Assembly: GCF_032918005.1 (NCBI RefSeq)
Contig: NZ_CP136628.1
Location: 2,961,501 to 3,025,500 of the forward strand
DNA: 64,000 nucleotides
DNA from: Bradyrhizobium sp. NDS-1
GTDB taxonomy: Bacteria; Pseudomonadota; Alphaproteobacteria; Rhizobiales; Xanthobacteraceae
Reading direction: 5' to 3'
Position 1 is the first letter of the stretch, and every line of letters begins with the position of its first letter. The notes below the pieces were generated by a model that worked only from the letters and a program-made list of their open reading frames with translations, searched no databases and was not told the DNA's origin. Below are positions 48,955-57,370 of the stretch, one piece after another. The translations under genes were made by a program, and so were the position numbers.

Positions 48955-49722
48955 ATGAAGTCCTTTCGTAACATCCGCGTCATCCCGGTCGTGCTGGTTG
49001 CCGTTGCGGGCCTCGCCACGCTGAAAGTCGCGGGTCTCGCGATGAATGGCGGCTATGTGTTCGACTACAGGCCGAACCAGGCCAAGAAATCCTGGGCGGA
49101 GGAGAATCTGAACTTCCCGACCGGCCGCGAGGACCCGGAGATCATCACCGGCTCCACCCATGGCGCGCCGAAGGAGGCGCCCAAGCCCGCCGCGCCCGAG
49201 ACCAAGATGGAGGGCGGCACCGTCGTCAAGATCGACGAAGCCCAGCCGCAGGTCTCGGCCTCGGAGCGCGCGATCCTCGAGCGGTTGCAGGCACGCCGCC
49301 AGGAGATCGAAGCCCGCCAGCGCGAGATCGACATCCGTGAGAGCCTGCTCAAATCGGCCGAGAAGCGCATCGAGAACAAGGTCGAGGAGATGAAGGCGGT
49401 GGAAACCCGCATCTCCGCGACGCAGGCCGAGCAGAAAGCCGCCGAAGCCCAGCGCATGAAGGGCCTTGTCACCATGTACGAGGGCATGAAGCCCAAGGAC
49501 GCCGCGCGGGTGTTCGACCGGCTGGAGATGGGCGTGCTGATCGAGATCGCCTCGGCCATCGCGCCGCGAAAGATGTCGGACATCATGGGCGTGATGTCGC
49601 CGGAGGCGGCCGAGAAGCTGACGGTCGAGATGGCCCGCCGGGCCAATGGCGGCGGAGATCAATCGGCCTCGGCGGGAGATCTGCCCAAGATCGACGGCAG
49701 GCCGACGCAAAAGCCGAATTGA
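48955..49722 (+). CDS. MotE-family chaperone / MgtE-N-like flagellar protein
   Basis: A 255-residue protein with an N-terminal signal-anchor (VIPVVLVAVAGLATLKVAGL) and a long coiled coil (SERAILERLQARRQEIEARQ, RESLLKSAEKRIENKVEEMK). The C-terminal MgtE_N-like domain reads LVTMYEGMKPKDAARVFDRL, then SAIAPRKMSDIMGVMSPEAA and LTVEMARRAN. This is the MotE layout described in rhizobia as a chaperone for the motility protein MotC, and similar FlbF-type proteins occur widely. It is periplasmic and membrane-tethered. Last gene of the fliL operon before the CtrA-like site of the next gene. Confidence 0.8.
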   Translation: MKSFRNIRVIPVVLVAVAGLATLKVAGLAMNGGYVFDYRPNQAKKSWAEENLNFPTGREDPEIITGSTHGAPKEAPKPAAPETKMEGGTVVKIDEAQPQVSASERAILERLQARRQEIEARQREIDIRESLLKSAEKRIENKVEEMKAVETRISATQAEQKAAEAQRMKGLVTMYEGMKPKDAARVFDRLEMGVLIEIASAIAPRKMSDIMGVMSPEAAEKLTVEMARRANGGGDQSASAGDLPKIDGRPTQKPN

Positions 49723-49732
49723 GGGCGCATAC

Positions 49733-49747
49733 TTAAGAAGTCCTTAA
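49733..49747 (+). promoter_or_regulatory. CtrA consensus site before the 1235-residue TPR gene
   Basis: Perfect TTAA-GAAGTCC-TTAA, about 75-85 bp upstream of the ATG at 49819. Confidence 0.6.
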
Positions 49748-49818
49748 TTGGCAAAACCTTAAAGTCGAGGGCAGGGGTCGGCAGCAATGCCGGCGCGTGG
49801 ACCGTCGAACCGGAAGAC

Positions 49819-52800
49819 ATGCCGCAAATGGCGCGAGAGGCTGCCGATGGATTGTGGTCGCGAGCCCGCGCTTTGGCGCCGGGGCTGTCGCGTCATGTCC
49901 GAAAAGCTGGCGTGCTGGCGGTCTGCCTGCTGATCGGCCTCGGTGCGCCTGCCCGGGCGGCCGATCCTGTCAGGGGCGAGGCGACCTTTTCGGCCGGCGG
50001 CGGCTTTGCCCGGCTCGTCATCAAGCTCGGTGAGGATATTCCCTCCGAGGTGACGACTGCGGGCTCCATTCTCATCATCCGCTTCGACCGGCCCGTCGAC
50101 GTCCCCGTCGACCGGGTTCCGGAAGCCGCGCCCGATTACGTCAACTCCGCGCGCCGCGATCCTGATGGCGGCGCCATCCGCCTGTCGCTGGCGCGGCGCG
50201 TCACCGTCAACACCATGAACGCCGGCGAGCGCACCTTCGTCGATCTGTTGCCCGAGGGCTGGAAGGGACCGCCGCCGAGCCTTCCCATGGACGTGGTCAA
50301 GGAGCTCGCCGAGCGCGCGCGCGCGGCCGAGCGCGCGCTACGCGCCCAGCGCGCCGCAGCCGAGGCCAAGAAGCGCCCGCAGATCCGCGTGCGCGCCTCG
50401 GTGCAGCCGACCTTCGTGCGTTTCGTATTCGAGATGCCCGACGGCGTCGGCGTCTCCTCCGTCCTCAACGAGCAGAAGCTCACGCTCGCCTTCAACGCCA
50501 ACCTCAATTTCGATCTGGCCGACGCGGTCGTGGCGGCGCCGCCGAACGTCGCCTCGATCAAGCAGAAGGGCGACATCGACCAGACCAGCGTCGAGATCGC
50601 GCTGGTCGGCGATTCCGACGTGCACTCCTTCCGCGACGAGAAGAACTACGTCGTCGACATCGCCTTCCAGCCGGACAGGGGCAAGACGGCGGCGACGCCC
50701 GAAGCGGCGATCATGCAGATGAAGCCCGCCGGTCACGCGCCGGCGACCGCGCCGGACAAGCCCGCGGCCGAGAAGCCGAAGGACGCCCATCGCGAGATCA
50801 CCCCGCCCACGTCGGAGACGATCGCGCGCGAAGCCAAAATCGACGTCAAGCCCGAGGTGAAGTCGGAAGCGCCCGCCGCGATGCCGCCCGCCGAAGCGCC
50901 GAAACCGGCGCCCGCGATCGAGGCTGCGCACGCTCCGGAAGCGCCCAAGGAACCCGCGAAGGAAGCTGCGAAGCCGACGCCCGTTGTCGAAGCCGCTCCC
51001 GCCAGGCCCGTAGCTGCCGAAGCGCCGAAAGAGGCGGCGAAGGAGCCAGTCAAGGAAGCCGCGAAGGCCGCGTCGCAGTCCCCCGTCGCCAGCGTCGATG
51101 CGCGCCGCGACAGCGACGGCTTGCGCGTGACGTTCCCGATTCCCGTGGCAACGCCCGCGGCGGCGTTCCGCCGCGGCGACACGGTCTGGCTGGTGTTCGA
51201 CACGCCGAAGCCGATCGATGTCGAGGCGATCCGCAGCAGGGGCGGCGCGATGATCGGCGAGGTTGGTCGCGTGCCGCTGGACAAGGGGCAGGCGGTGCGT
51301 ATCCGTCTCACCCGCCCGCTGGTCTACTCGCTGGCGAGCGAAGAGGTCGGCAAGGAGACCAACTGGCTCTTGACGCTGGCCGACAAGATCCAGACGACGC
51401 CGCTGCCGCTGATGATGTCGCGCAACATCACCGATCCCGCGCTCGCCAATATCGCGATCCCCTTCGCCAATCCAGGCGTGCTGCACAAGCTCACCGATCC
51501 CGACGCCGGCGACACGCTCTATGTCGTCACCGCGCAGCGGCCGGTGCGCGGCTTCATCAAGCGGCAGGATCTCGTCGATCTCTCGCTGCTGGAATCCGCG
51601 CACGGCATCGCGGTGCGGCCCAACTCCGACGAGGTCGGCGTCGAGGTGGGCTCCGATAAGGTGATCCTCGGCAAGAAGGGCGGATTGACGCTGTCGCCGG
51701 TCGACATCTCGGCCGAACGGGCGCCGACCGCGGTGCGCCCGGTCTTCAGTCCCGAAGGCTGGCGCAAGGGCCAGTCGGAAAACTTCGTGGCGCGCCAGAA
51801 CGAGCTGATAACGGCGATCTCCAACGTCGCGCCGGCGCTGCGCTCGCTGCCGCGGCTCGATCTTGCGCAGTTCTACATGTCGCGCGCGATGTATCACGAG
51901 GCCAAGGCCGTGACCGAGTTGATGTTGAGCGATCCGCTCAACAAGGAGGAGAGCGGCGCGCTGATCATGCATGCGATCGCCAGCATCCTGATCGGCCGGC
52001 CGGCGCAGGGCCTGAAGGACCTCGCCAATCCAGTGATCGGCAACAGCCACGACTCCCAGCTCTGGAAGGCGCTCGCCTATGCGCGCCAGGGCAAATGGGC
52101 GGACGCGCGCGAGAAGTTCAAGAACGTCGAATTCGCCATCGCCTCGTTGCCGCTCGACATCCAGCGCATCGTGACGATGGACGCGATGCGCGCCTCGCTC
52201 GAGGTCAAGGACTATGCCGGCGCCTCCAAGCGCCGCAGCGAGCTCGAGGTGGTCGGCGTCCCGCCCGATGCGGCGCCCGGCTTCGCCGTGCTGCGCGGCC
52301 GGCTCGCCGAGGCACTCGGCCACGACAAGGACGCGCTCGACGATTACAAGCTCGCGATCGCATCGGCCGATCGGCCGGCTGCGGCCGAGGCCAAGCAGCT
52401 CGAGGTCGCGCTGCGGCAGAGGCGCGACGAGATCGGCAAGGAAGACGCGCTGCGCGAACTCGAAACGCTGTCGATGACCTGGCGCGGCGACGCGATCGAG
52501 GTCAAGACGCTGCAGATGCTGTCGCGGCTGTATGCCGAGAACGGACGCTACCGCGACGCGCTCACGGCCGCGCGTACCGCGACGAGGCTCCAGCCGAACG
52601 CCGAAGCCTCGCGCCGGGCGCAGGATCTCGCCTCCGAGCTGTTCACGCAGATTTTCCTGGGACCGAAGGGTGACGAGCTGCCGCCGGTCGAGGCGCTCGG
52701 GATGTTCTACGAGTTCCGCGAGCTGACGCCGATCGGCCGCCGCGGCGACGAATTGATCCGCCGGCTCGCCGACCGTCTCGCCTCGATCGATCTGCTCGAC

Positions 52801-53526
52801 CAGGCCGCCGAGCTGCTGCAATACCAGGTCGATCACCGCCTCGAAGGCGCCGCGCGCGCCCAGGTCGCGGCGCGCCTTTCCATGATCTATCTCGCCAACC
52901 GCAGGCCCGACATGGCGATCACCGCGCTGCGCGCGAGCCGCATCAGCGATCTCTCCGGCGAGCTCAGGCAGCAGCGCCTGCTGCTGGAAGCGCGCGCGCA
53001 AAGCGACGTCGGCCGTCACGATCTCGCGCTCGACATCGTCTCCAACGTCACCGGGCGCGAAGTGCTCCGCCTGCGCTCCGACATCTTCTGGGCGGCCCGG
53101 CGCTGGCGCGAGTCCGCCGAGCAGATCGAGCTCTATTACGGCGAGCGCTTCCGCGACTTCAAGCCGCTCAACACGGTGGAGAAGAGCGACATCATTCGCG
53201 CCGCCGTCGGCTATGCGCTCGCTGACGATTCGATCGGCCTGTCGCGCTTTCGCGAGAAATACGCGCCGCTGATGAGCGAAAGCGCCGACCGTCTCGCCTT
53301 CGACATCGCCAGCAAGCCGGCCGCGGCTTCCAGCGCTGAATTCGCCGAGATCGCCAAGCTCGCCGCCAGCGTCGATACGCTCGATGGCTTCCTGCGCGAG
53401 ATGAAGCAGCGCTTCCCCGACGCCACCGCCCGCGCGCCTGGCTCGCCGCAGGCCAAGGACGAGAGCGACCACACCGGTTCGCTACCGACGATCCCGGTGG
53501 TACGGCAGATCAAGATGACGCGGTAG
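49819..53526 (+). CDS. Large periplasmic TPR protein in the flagellar cluster
   Basis: A 1235-residue exported protein. A signal peptide (AGVLAVCLLIGLGAPARAAD) ends near residue 49. Two AMIN-like beta regions follow (about 50-285 and 425-560), separated by a long Pro/Ala/Lys/Glu linker (about 289-420, many APK and EAPKE repeats). From about residue 675 to 1200 the sequence is helical with repeated TPR-like pairs (LDLAQFYMSRAMYHEAKAVT, LWKALAYARQGKWADAREKF, LLEARAQSDVGRHDLALDIV). No enzymatic motif is seen. A scaffold role at the basal body, perhaps with peptidoglycan contact, is inferred from the CtrA-like site and from its position after motE. Confidence 0.85.
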   Translation: MPQMAREAADGLWSRARALAPGLSRHVRKAGVLAVCLLIGLGAPARAADPVRGEATFSAGGGFARLVIKLGEDIPSEVTTAGSILIIRFDRPVDVPVDRVPEAAPDYVNSARRDPDGGAIRLSLARRVTVNTMNAGERTFVDLLPEGWKGPPPSLPMDVVKELAERARAAERALRAQRAAAEAKKRPQIRVRASVQPTFVRFVFEMPDGVGVSSVLNEQKLTLAFNANLNFDLADAVVAAPPNVASIKQKGDIDQTSVEIALVGDSDVHSFRDEKNYVVDIAFQPDRGKTAATPEAAIMQMKPAGHAPATAPDKPAAEKPKDAHREITPPTSETIAREAKIDVKPEVKSEAPAAMPPAEAPKPAPAIEAAHAPEAPKEPAKEAAKPTPVVEAAPARPVAAEAPKEAAKEPVKEAAKAASQSPVASVDARRDSDGLRVTFPIPVATPAAAFRRGDTVWLVFDTPKPIDVEAIRSRGGAMIGEVGRVPLDKGQAVRIRLTRPLVYSLASEEVGKETNWLLTLADKIQTTPLPLMMSRNITDPALANIAIPFANPGVLHKLTDPDAGDTLYVVTAQRPVRGFIKRQDLVDLSLLESAHGIAVRPNSDEVGVEVGSDKVILGKKGGLTLSPVDISAERAPTAVRPVFSPEGWRKGQSENFVARQNELITAISNVAPALRSLPRLDLAQFYMSRAMYHEAKAVTELMLSDPLNKEESGALIMHAIASILIGRPAQGLKDLANPVIGNSHDSQLWKALAYARQGKWADAREKFKNVEFAIASLPLDIQRIVTMDAMRASLEVKDYAGASKRRSELEVVGVPPDAAPGFAVLRGRLAEALGHDKDALDDYKLAIASADRPAAAEAKQLEVALRQRRDEIGKEDALRELETLSMTWRGDAIEVKTLQMLSRLYAENGRYRDALTAARTATRLQPNAEASRRAQDLASELFTQIFLGPKGDELPPVEALGMFYEFRELTPIGRRGDELIRRLADRLASIDLLDQAAELLQYQVDHRLEGAARAQVAARLSMIYLANRRPDMAITALRASRISDLSGELRQQRLLLEARAQSDVGRHDLALDIVSNVTGREVLRLRSDIFWAARRWRESAEQIELYYGERFRDFKPLNTVEKSDIIRAAVGYALADDSIGLSRFREKYAPLMSESADRLAFDIASKPAAASSAEFAEIAKLAASVDTLDGFLREMKQRFPDATARAPGSPQAKDESDHTGSLPTIPVVRQIKMTR

Positions 53527-53574
53527 GCGTTCTGCTGCCGCGAGAAGCGCGTGCCCGGGACGGCGCCGCATCCT

Positions 53575-53616
53575 CCGTCATTTGCTTCGTCGCAAGAGCT
53601 CCTCGCAATGACGGGG
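53575..53616. repeat. Short copy of the CATTGCGAGGAGC/GCAATGACGG repeat family
   Basis: CGTCATTTGCTTCGTCGC followed by GAGCTCCTCGCAATGACGG, the two ends of the family without the middle. Lies between convergent genes. Confidence 0.5.
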
Positions 53617-53676
53617 AGGGGGCTACCCGCGAGAGGGGAGAGGATGCGCCGCCAGCGGCGCCGTCCCTCGCCCGCC

Positions 53677-54435
53677 TCATCCCCCATAACTTTGCACCAA
53701 ACTCCCCGCCACCAGCGACCAGCCGTCGACCAGGACGAAGAAGATCAGCTTGAAGGGCAGTGAGATCGTTGCGGGGGGCAGCATCATCATGCCCATCGAC
53801 ATCAGCACCGAGGCGACGACGAGGTCGATGATCAGGAAGGGCAGGAACAACAGGAAGCCGATCTCGAAGGCGCGTTTCAGCTCGGAGATCATGAAGGCGG
53901 GGACGAGGATGCGAAGGGCGAGATCGTCGGGCGTGGCGGGTGGCGGCTCGCCCGAGAGGTCCAGGAACAGCTTGAGGTCCTTCTCGCGCACGTTCTTCTG
54001 CATGAAGCCGCGCAAGGGCACCGAGGCGCGCTGAAGCGCATCCTCGACGCCGATCTGGTTGGCGACGAGCGGGCGGATGCCGTCGTCGTAGGATTTCTGC
54101 AGCACCGGCCCCATCACGAAGAAGGTGAGGAACATCGCGAGCGCGATGATCACCGAGTTGGGCGGCGCGGTCGCCGTGCCCAACGCGGTGCGCAGCAGCG
54201 ACAGCACGACCACGATGCGCGTGAACGACGTCATCATGATCAGGATCGACGGCGCGATCGACAGCACGGTGAGCAGCGCGATGAGCTGGATCGCCCGCTC
54301 GGTGACGCCGCCACCGCCGGCGCCGCCGCCGAGATTGATGCTGATGTCCTGCGCATGCGCAAGGCCCGCGAGCGAGGCCGCACCGAACAGGACAGAAAGG
54401 AAAAGAACTCTACGCGGGAGGGACGGCAGCCTCAC
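53677..54435 (-). CDS. fliP: Flagellar type III export gate protein FliP
   Basis: A 252-residue core export gate component. A cleavable signal (RVLFLSVLFGAASLAGLAHA) is followed by four helices with the family signatures SFTRIVVVLSLLRTALGTAT, FLTFFVMGPVLQKSYDDGIR, ILVPAFMISELKRAFEIGFL and the terminal FKLIFFVLVDGWSLVAGSLV. Length is normal. The start is GTG, overlapping the fliO stop (GTGA), so the two are translationally coupled. FliP forms the gate with FliQ and FliR, whose genes lie on the opposite strand 3 kb away. Confidence 0.95.
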   Translation of the reverse strand: MRLPSLPRRVLFLSVLFGAASLAGLAHAQDISINLGGGAGGGGVTERAIQLIALLTVLSIAPSILIMMTSFTRIVVVLSLLRTALGTATAPPNSVIIALAMFLTFFVMGPVLQKSYDDGIRPLVANQIGVEDALQRASVPLRGFMQKNVREKDLKLFLDLSGEPPPATPDDLALRILVPAFMISELKRAFEIGFLLFLPFLIIDLVVASVLMSMGMMMLPPATISLPFKLIFFVLVDGWSLVAGSLVQSYGG

Positions 54436-55397
54436 GAAGAAGGCTTCGGACGGCCGAGCAGCGAGGCCATCTCGTCTTCGAGATTTTCAAAGCTGGTCTT
54501 TTCCGCCACCGGCTTCGGAGGCGGAGCCGGTGGCGCCGCCGGCTCGCTGCGTGCCGCCCGCGGGGGAGCGGCCGGCGGCTCCGGCGCGACGGGAGGCGCG
54601 ACCGTTTCGCCGGCGGGGCGGCGCAGCGCGGCCTCGAGCCGCTGGGCCATTTCGGCGAGGTTCTGCTCGGCGTTCGACGGGCTCGCGGCCGGCGCCGGTA
54701 CGGGCGGCGCCTGAGGCACGGGCGGAGGCGGCGGCGCAGGGGCGCGCTCGGCACGCGCGGGCGGCATCTTCATCGGCTCGCTCTGGCGCGGCGGACGCGG
54801 CATCAGGGGCGGCTCGCTGCGCGGGGCGCGCGGCGGCAGCGGCTCGGGCCGCGGTTCGCGTTCGGGGCGGGGCGGGATCGGCTCGGGCGGAAAGCCGCCC
54901 ATCGGCGGTTCGCTGCGGCGCTCGGCCAGCGCGGGGGCGGGCCGGCGCATCTCCTCGGCGAAGGACGGGCGCGCGGGCCGCGGCGGCGGCTCGGGCATTT
55001 GCGGCTCGGGATGATCGAGCAGTTCGGGCCGCGGCGCTTCGTCGGCCCAGCCACCGGAATCGGGCATGGGGGCAAGGCGCGGCGGTTCGGCGGCATTGGG
55101 ACGCTGGGGGATCTGGTCGCGGCCATGGGCGGCGCGAACGATGTTGGGCTCGACGACGATGTCGGTGGGGCCGCCGATCATCAGAAGGTGCTCGACATTG
55201 TCACGCCGGACCAGCACCAGGCGGCGCCGGCCGTCGACCGCGGCGGCGTCGATCACGGCGAGCCGGGGCATCCTGCCGCGCTGGGTGTTGGCGCCGAGCC
55301 GGCTGCTGGCGAATCGGCGAACCAGCCAAGCAGCGACACCGATCAACGCCAGAACGACGATGAACGCGACGATGAAGGTGATAGGGCTGCCTTGCAT
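54432..55397 (-). CDS. fliO: FliO-like protein with long proline-rich extension
   Basis: A 321-residue protein. The first ~110 residues are FliO-like: a membrane helix (ITFIVAFIVVLALIGVAAWL), a basic stop, then RLAVIDAAAVDGRRRLVLVR and VEHLLMIGGPTDIVVEPNIV. FliO normally ends there (~120 residues) and helps assemble the FliP ring. Here a Pro/Arg/Ala-rich low-complexity region (about 120-290) follows, ending in a short conserved-looking tail (TSFENLEDEMASLLGRPKPS). The start is ATG 55397 after GGGGACA; a TTG at 55412 is less likely. The position directly before fliP supports the name. Confidence 0.75.
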   Translation of the reverse strand: MQGSPITFIVAFIVVLALIGVAAWLVRRFASSRLGANTQRGRMPRLAVIDAAAVDGRRRLVLVRRDNVEHLLMIGGPTDIVVEPNIVRAAHGRDQIPQRPNAAEPPRLAPMPDSGGWADEAPRPELLDHPEPQMPEPPPRPARPSFAEEMRRPAPALAERRSEPPMGGFPPEPIPPRPEREPRPEPLPPRAPRSEPPLMPRPPRQSEPMKMPPARAERAPAPPPPPVPQAPPVPAPAASPSNAEQNLAEMAQRLEAALRRPAGETVAPPVAPEPPAAPPRAARSEPAAPPAPPPKPVAEKTSFENLEDEMASLLGRPKPSS

Positions 55398-55491
55398 ACT
55401 TGTCCCCGACAAATGGCGCTTTTTTCGTGCAGCGGTCGGATGTGCCGACCACCGGCCTACGATGCCCCAAACTGCGATTTCTTAACGTTCC

Positions 55492-55508
55492 ACGGCAAGT
55501 TTTGCCGT
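55492..55508. promoter_or_regulatory. FlbD/ftr-like palindrome upstream of fliO
   Basis: ACGGCA-AGTTT-TGCCGT, a perfect palindrome with 5-bp centre, about 100 bp upstream of fliO and 240 bp from flgB. TTAA half-sites lie on both sides. No sigma-54 promoter was seen, so it may be a repressor site. Confidence 0.5.
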
Positions 55509-55663
55509 CCCCAACTCTTAATAACCCATGAATCGCTCGATCCAAAACGACTTCTTGGCCTGTGCACGCACCGCCAAACGGTTGGGTTAATGCCACTTTT
55601 GGAGGCGTAGAATTACGGGTCGCAAGATCATGTCCCACGCGGGGACATGTCTCGGGAACGTCC

Positions 55664-55678
55664 TTAACCAGCCGTTAA
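55664..55678 (+). promoter_or_regulatory. CtrA consensus site upstream of flgB
   Basis: Perfect TTAA-CCAGCCG-TTAA followed by CCAT, about 75-85 bp before the flgB ATG. Confidence 0.65.
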
Positions 55679-55688
55679 CCATACACGC

Positions 55689-55701
55689 GGCAAATTCTGC
55701 C
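55689..55701. promoter_or_regulatory. FlbD/ftr-like site overlapping the flgB promoter region
   Basis: GGCA-AATTC-TGCC, 10 bp downstream of the CtrA site. In Caulobacter an FlbD site next to a CtrA site represses fliF; a similar role here is inference. Confidence 0.5.
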
Positions 55702-55748
55702 TAGCTGCGGACCTTGGAGGTCCGCAAGAGGCGGAAGGAGCCGCGACG

Positions 55749-56153
55749 ATGTCCATCAACGACCTTCCGGTGCTCTCGGCGCTTCGCACCAAGATGCAGT
55801 GGCACCAGGAGCGCCAGCGCGTCCTGTCCGAGAACGTCTCCAATTCCGACACGCCCAAATTCCGGCCGCGCGACCTGGTCGAGCCGAAGCTCGACAAGAC
55901 CGGTGCGGTCACCGGCTCGATGGGCCCCCTGGCGCTCGCCCGCACCACCGGTTCCCACATGACACCATCGGGTGCGGCTTCCGCATTCGACCAGAACAAG
56001 AATGTGGGTTTCGAGACCCGTCCCGCGGGCAACGCCGTCGTCCTCGAGGAAGAGATGATGAAGGCCGCCAACAACCAGATGGACTACGCGGCGGCGACCT
56101 CGCTCTATTCGAAGAGCCTGCATCTGCTCAAGACCGCGATCGGCAAGGCCTAG
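55749..56153 (+). CDS. flgB: Flagellar proximal rod protein FlgB
   Basis: A 134-residue rod protein. The start INDLPVLSALRTKMQWHQER and LSENVSNSDTPKFRPRDLV carry the rod consensus. The C-terminal MMKAANNQMDYAAATSLYSK helix ends HLLKTAIGK. Normal length. First gene of the plus-strand unit flgB-flgC-fliE-fliQ-fliR-flhB, with a CtrA site and an FlbD-like site in front, suggesting early expression. Confidence 0.95.
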   Translation: MSINDLPVLSALRTKMQWHQERQRVLSENVSNSDTPKFRPRDLVEPKLDKTGAVTGSMGPLALARTTGSHMTPSGAASAFDQNKNVGFETRPAGNAVVLEEEMMKAANNQMDYAAATSLYSKSLHLLKTAIGKA

Positions 56154-56192
56154 GCCATGGTCCGGAAACAGAACAGCTAGAGGAGGCGCATC

Positions 56193-56618
56193 ATGGCCAA
56201 TGACAGCAGCGACTTCACCCGATCGATGGCGATCGCGACCTCCGGCCTGCGGGCGCAAGCCGGCCGCATGCGGGTGATCTCGGAAAACATCGCGAACGCG
56301 GATTCGACCGCGCAGACCCCGGGCGGCGATCCCTACCGCCGCAAGGTTCCGACCTTCTCCTCCGCGCTCGACCGCACGCTCGAGGCGCAGGTGGTCACGC
56401 TCGGCAGGATCAAGCCCGACCAGTCGAACTTCCGCGTCAAATACGAGCCGAGCAATCCGGTCGCGGATGCCAGCGGCCACGTCAAATATCCCAACGTGAA
56501 CTCGGTGGTGGAGATGACCGACATGCGCGACGCGCAGCGGTCCTACGAGGCCAATCTCAACATCATCAGTGCGACGCGCCGGATGATCCAGCGCACCCTC
56601 GACATCCTCAAGAGCTGA
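56193..56618 (+). CDS. flgC: Flagellar proximal rod protein FlgC
   Basis: A 141-residue rod protein: FTRSMAIATSGLRAQAGRMR, VISENIANADSTAQTPGGDP at the N-terminus and VNSVVEMTDMRDAQRSYEAN at the C-terminus, all typical. AGGAGGCGC precedes the ATG. Separated by 39 bp from flgB and 16 bp from fliE, so co-transcribed. Confidence 0.95.
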   Translation: MANDSSDFTRSMAIATSGLRAQAGRMRVISENIANADSTAQTPGGDPYRRKVPTFSSALDRTLEAQVVTLGRIKPDQSNFRVKYEPSNPVADASGHVKYPNVNSVVEMTDMRDAQRSYEANLNIISATRRMIQRTLDILKS

Positions 56619-56634
56619 ACAGGACAATTGAGCC

Positions 56635-56949
56635 ATGGCATCACCGACAATTGCCGCCAACGCTTATGCCAACCTCGCCCGCGTGCTGGAGAACAGCGGC
56701 GCCGGTGCCGGTAAGGGCCCCGAGGCCGGCGGGCAATCCTTTGCTTCGATGCTGAAGGACGCCGTCGGCAGCGTCATGGAGTCCGGCCGCAAGTCGGATG
56801 CGCAGACGGTCGCGATGGCCTCCGGCAAGGCCAACGTGATGGACGTGGTGACCGCGGTCGCCGACACCGACGTCGCGGTGTCCACGCTGGTCTCGGTCCG
56901 CGACCGGGTGATCGCGGCGTATGAAGACATCATGAAGATGCCGATCTGA
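56635..56949 (+). CDS. fliE: Flagellar hook-basal body protein FliE
   Basis: A 104-residue FliE, which connects the MS ring/export gate to the rod. The family core is in the C-terminal half: FASMLKDAVGSVMESGRKSD, VMDVVTAVADTDVAVSTLVS, and VRDRVIAAYEDIMKMPI at the end. The N-terminus (ASPTIAANAYANLARVLE) is shorter and variable. Downstream, a palindromic repeat has inserted between fliE and fliQ. Confidence 0.93.
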   Translation: MASPTIAANAYANLARVLENSGAGAGKGPEAGGQSFASMLKDAVGSVMESGRKSDAQTVAMASGKANVMDVVTAVADTDVAVSTLVSVRDRVIAAYEDIMKMPI

Positions 56950-56957
56950 TCACCGTT

Positions 56958-57061
56958 GTCATTCCGGGGCGCGACGAAGTCGCGAACCCGGAACCCATGG
57001 TTCGACCAACGCTGACGCTCAATGGATTCCGGGTTCTCGCTTCGCGAGCCCCGGAATGACC
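56958..57061. repeat. Palindromic repeat inserted between fliE and fliQ
   Basis: GTCATTCCGGGGCGCGACGAAG at the start and CTTCGCGAGCCCCGGAATGAC at the end are nearly perfect complements, giving a long hairpin inside a flagellar operon. Same family as 12953-13045. Confidence 0.7.
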
Positions 57062-57089
57062 ACAAACAATTCAGAGTGAGAATTTCCAC

Positions 57090-57353
57090 ATGACCGGCCC
57101 CGAGACCCTCGACGTCGCGCGCGATGCGATCTGGACCATCGTGATCGTGTCCTCGCCCCTGATGGTCGTCGGTCTGGTGGTCGGCGTCATCGTGTCGCTG
57201 TTCCAGGCGCTGACGCAGATCCAGGAGCAGACGCTGATCTACGTGCCCAAGATCCTGGCCATCTTTGCCACGATGCTATTGGCGCTGCCGTTCATGGCCG
57301 ACGCCCTCCACGCCCACATGCTGCGTATCTCGTCGCGAATCATCGGCGGCTGA
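57090..57353 (+). CDS. fliQ: Flagellar type III export gate protein FliQ
   Basis: An 87-residue protein with two transmembrane helices (AIWTIVIVSSPLMVVGLVVG continuing to VSLFQALTQIQEQTLIYVPK, and ILAIFATMLLALPFMADALH). Size and motif QALTQIQEQTL are diagnostic. The gene follows the inserted palindromic repeat and precedes fliR by 17 bp. Forms the gate with FliP and FliR. Confidence 0.94.
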   Translation: MTGPETLDVARDAIWTIVIVSSPLMVVGLVVGVIVSLFQALTQIQEQTLIYVPKILAIFATMLLALPFMADALHAHMLRISSRIIGG

Positions 57354-57370
57354 GGCAAGATGCGTCAATT

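Noticed and set aside
50338..53472. 1044-residue open frame antisense to the TPR protein
   Set aside because: Arginine-rich, low-complexity translation without start signals. The plus frame has a signal peptide and TPR repeats.
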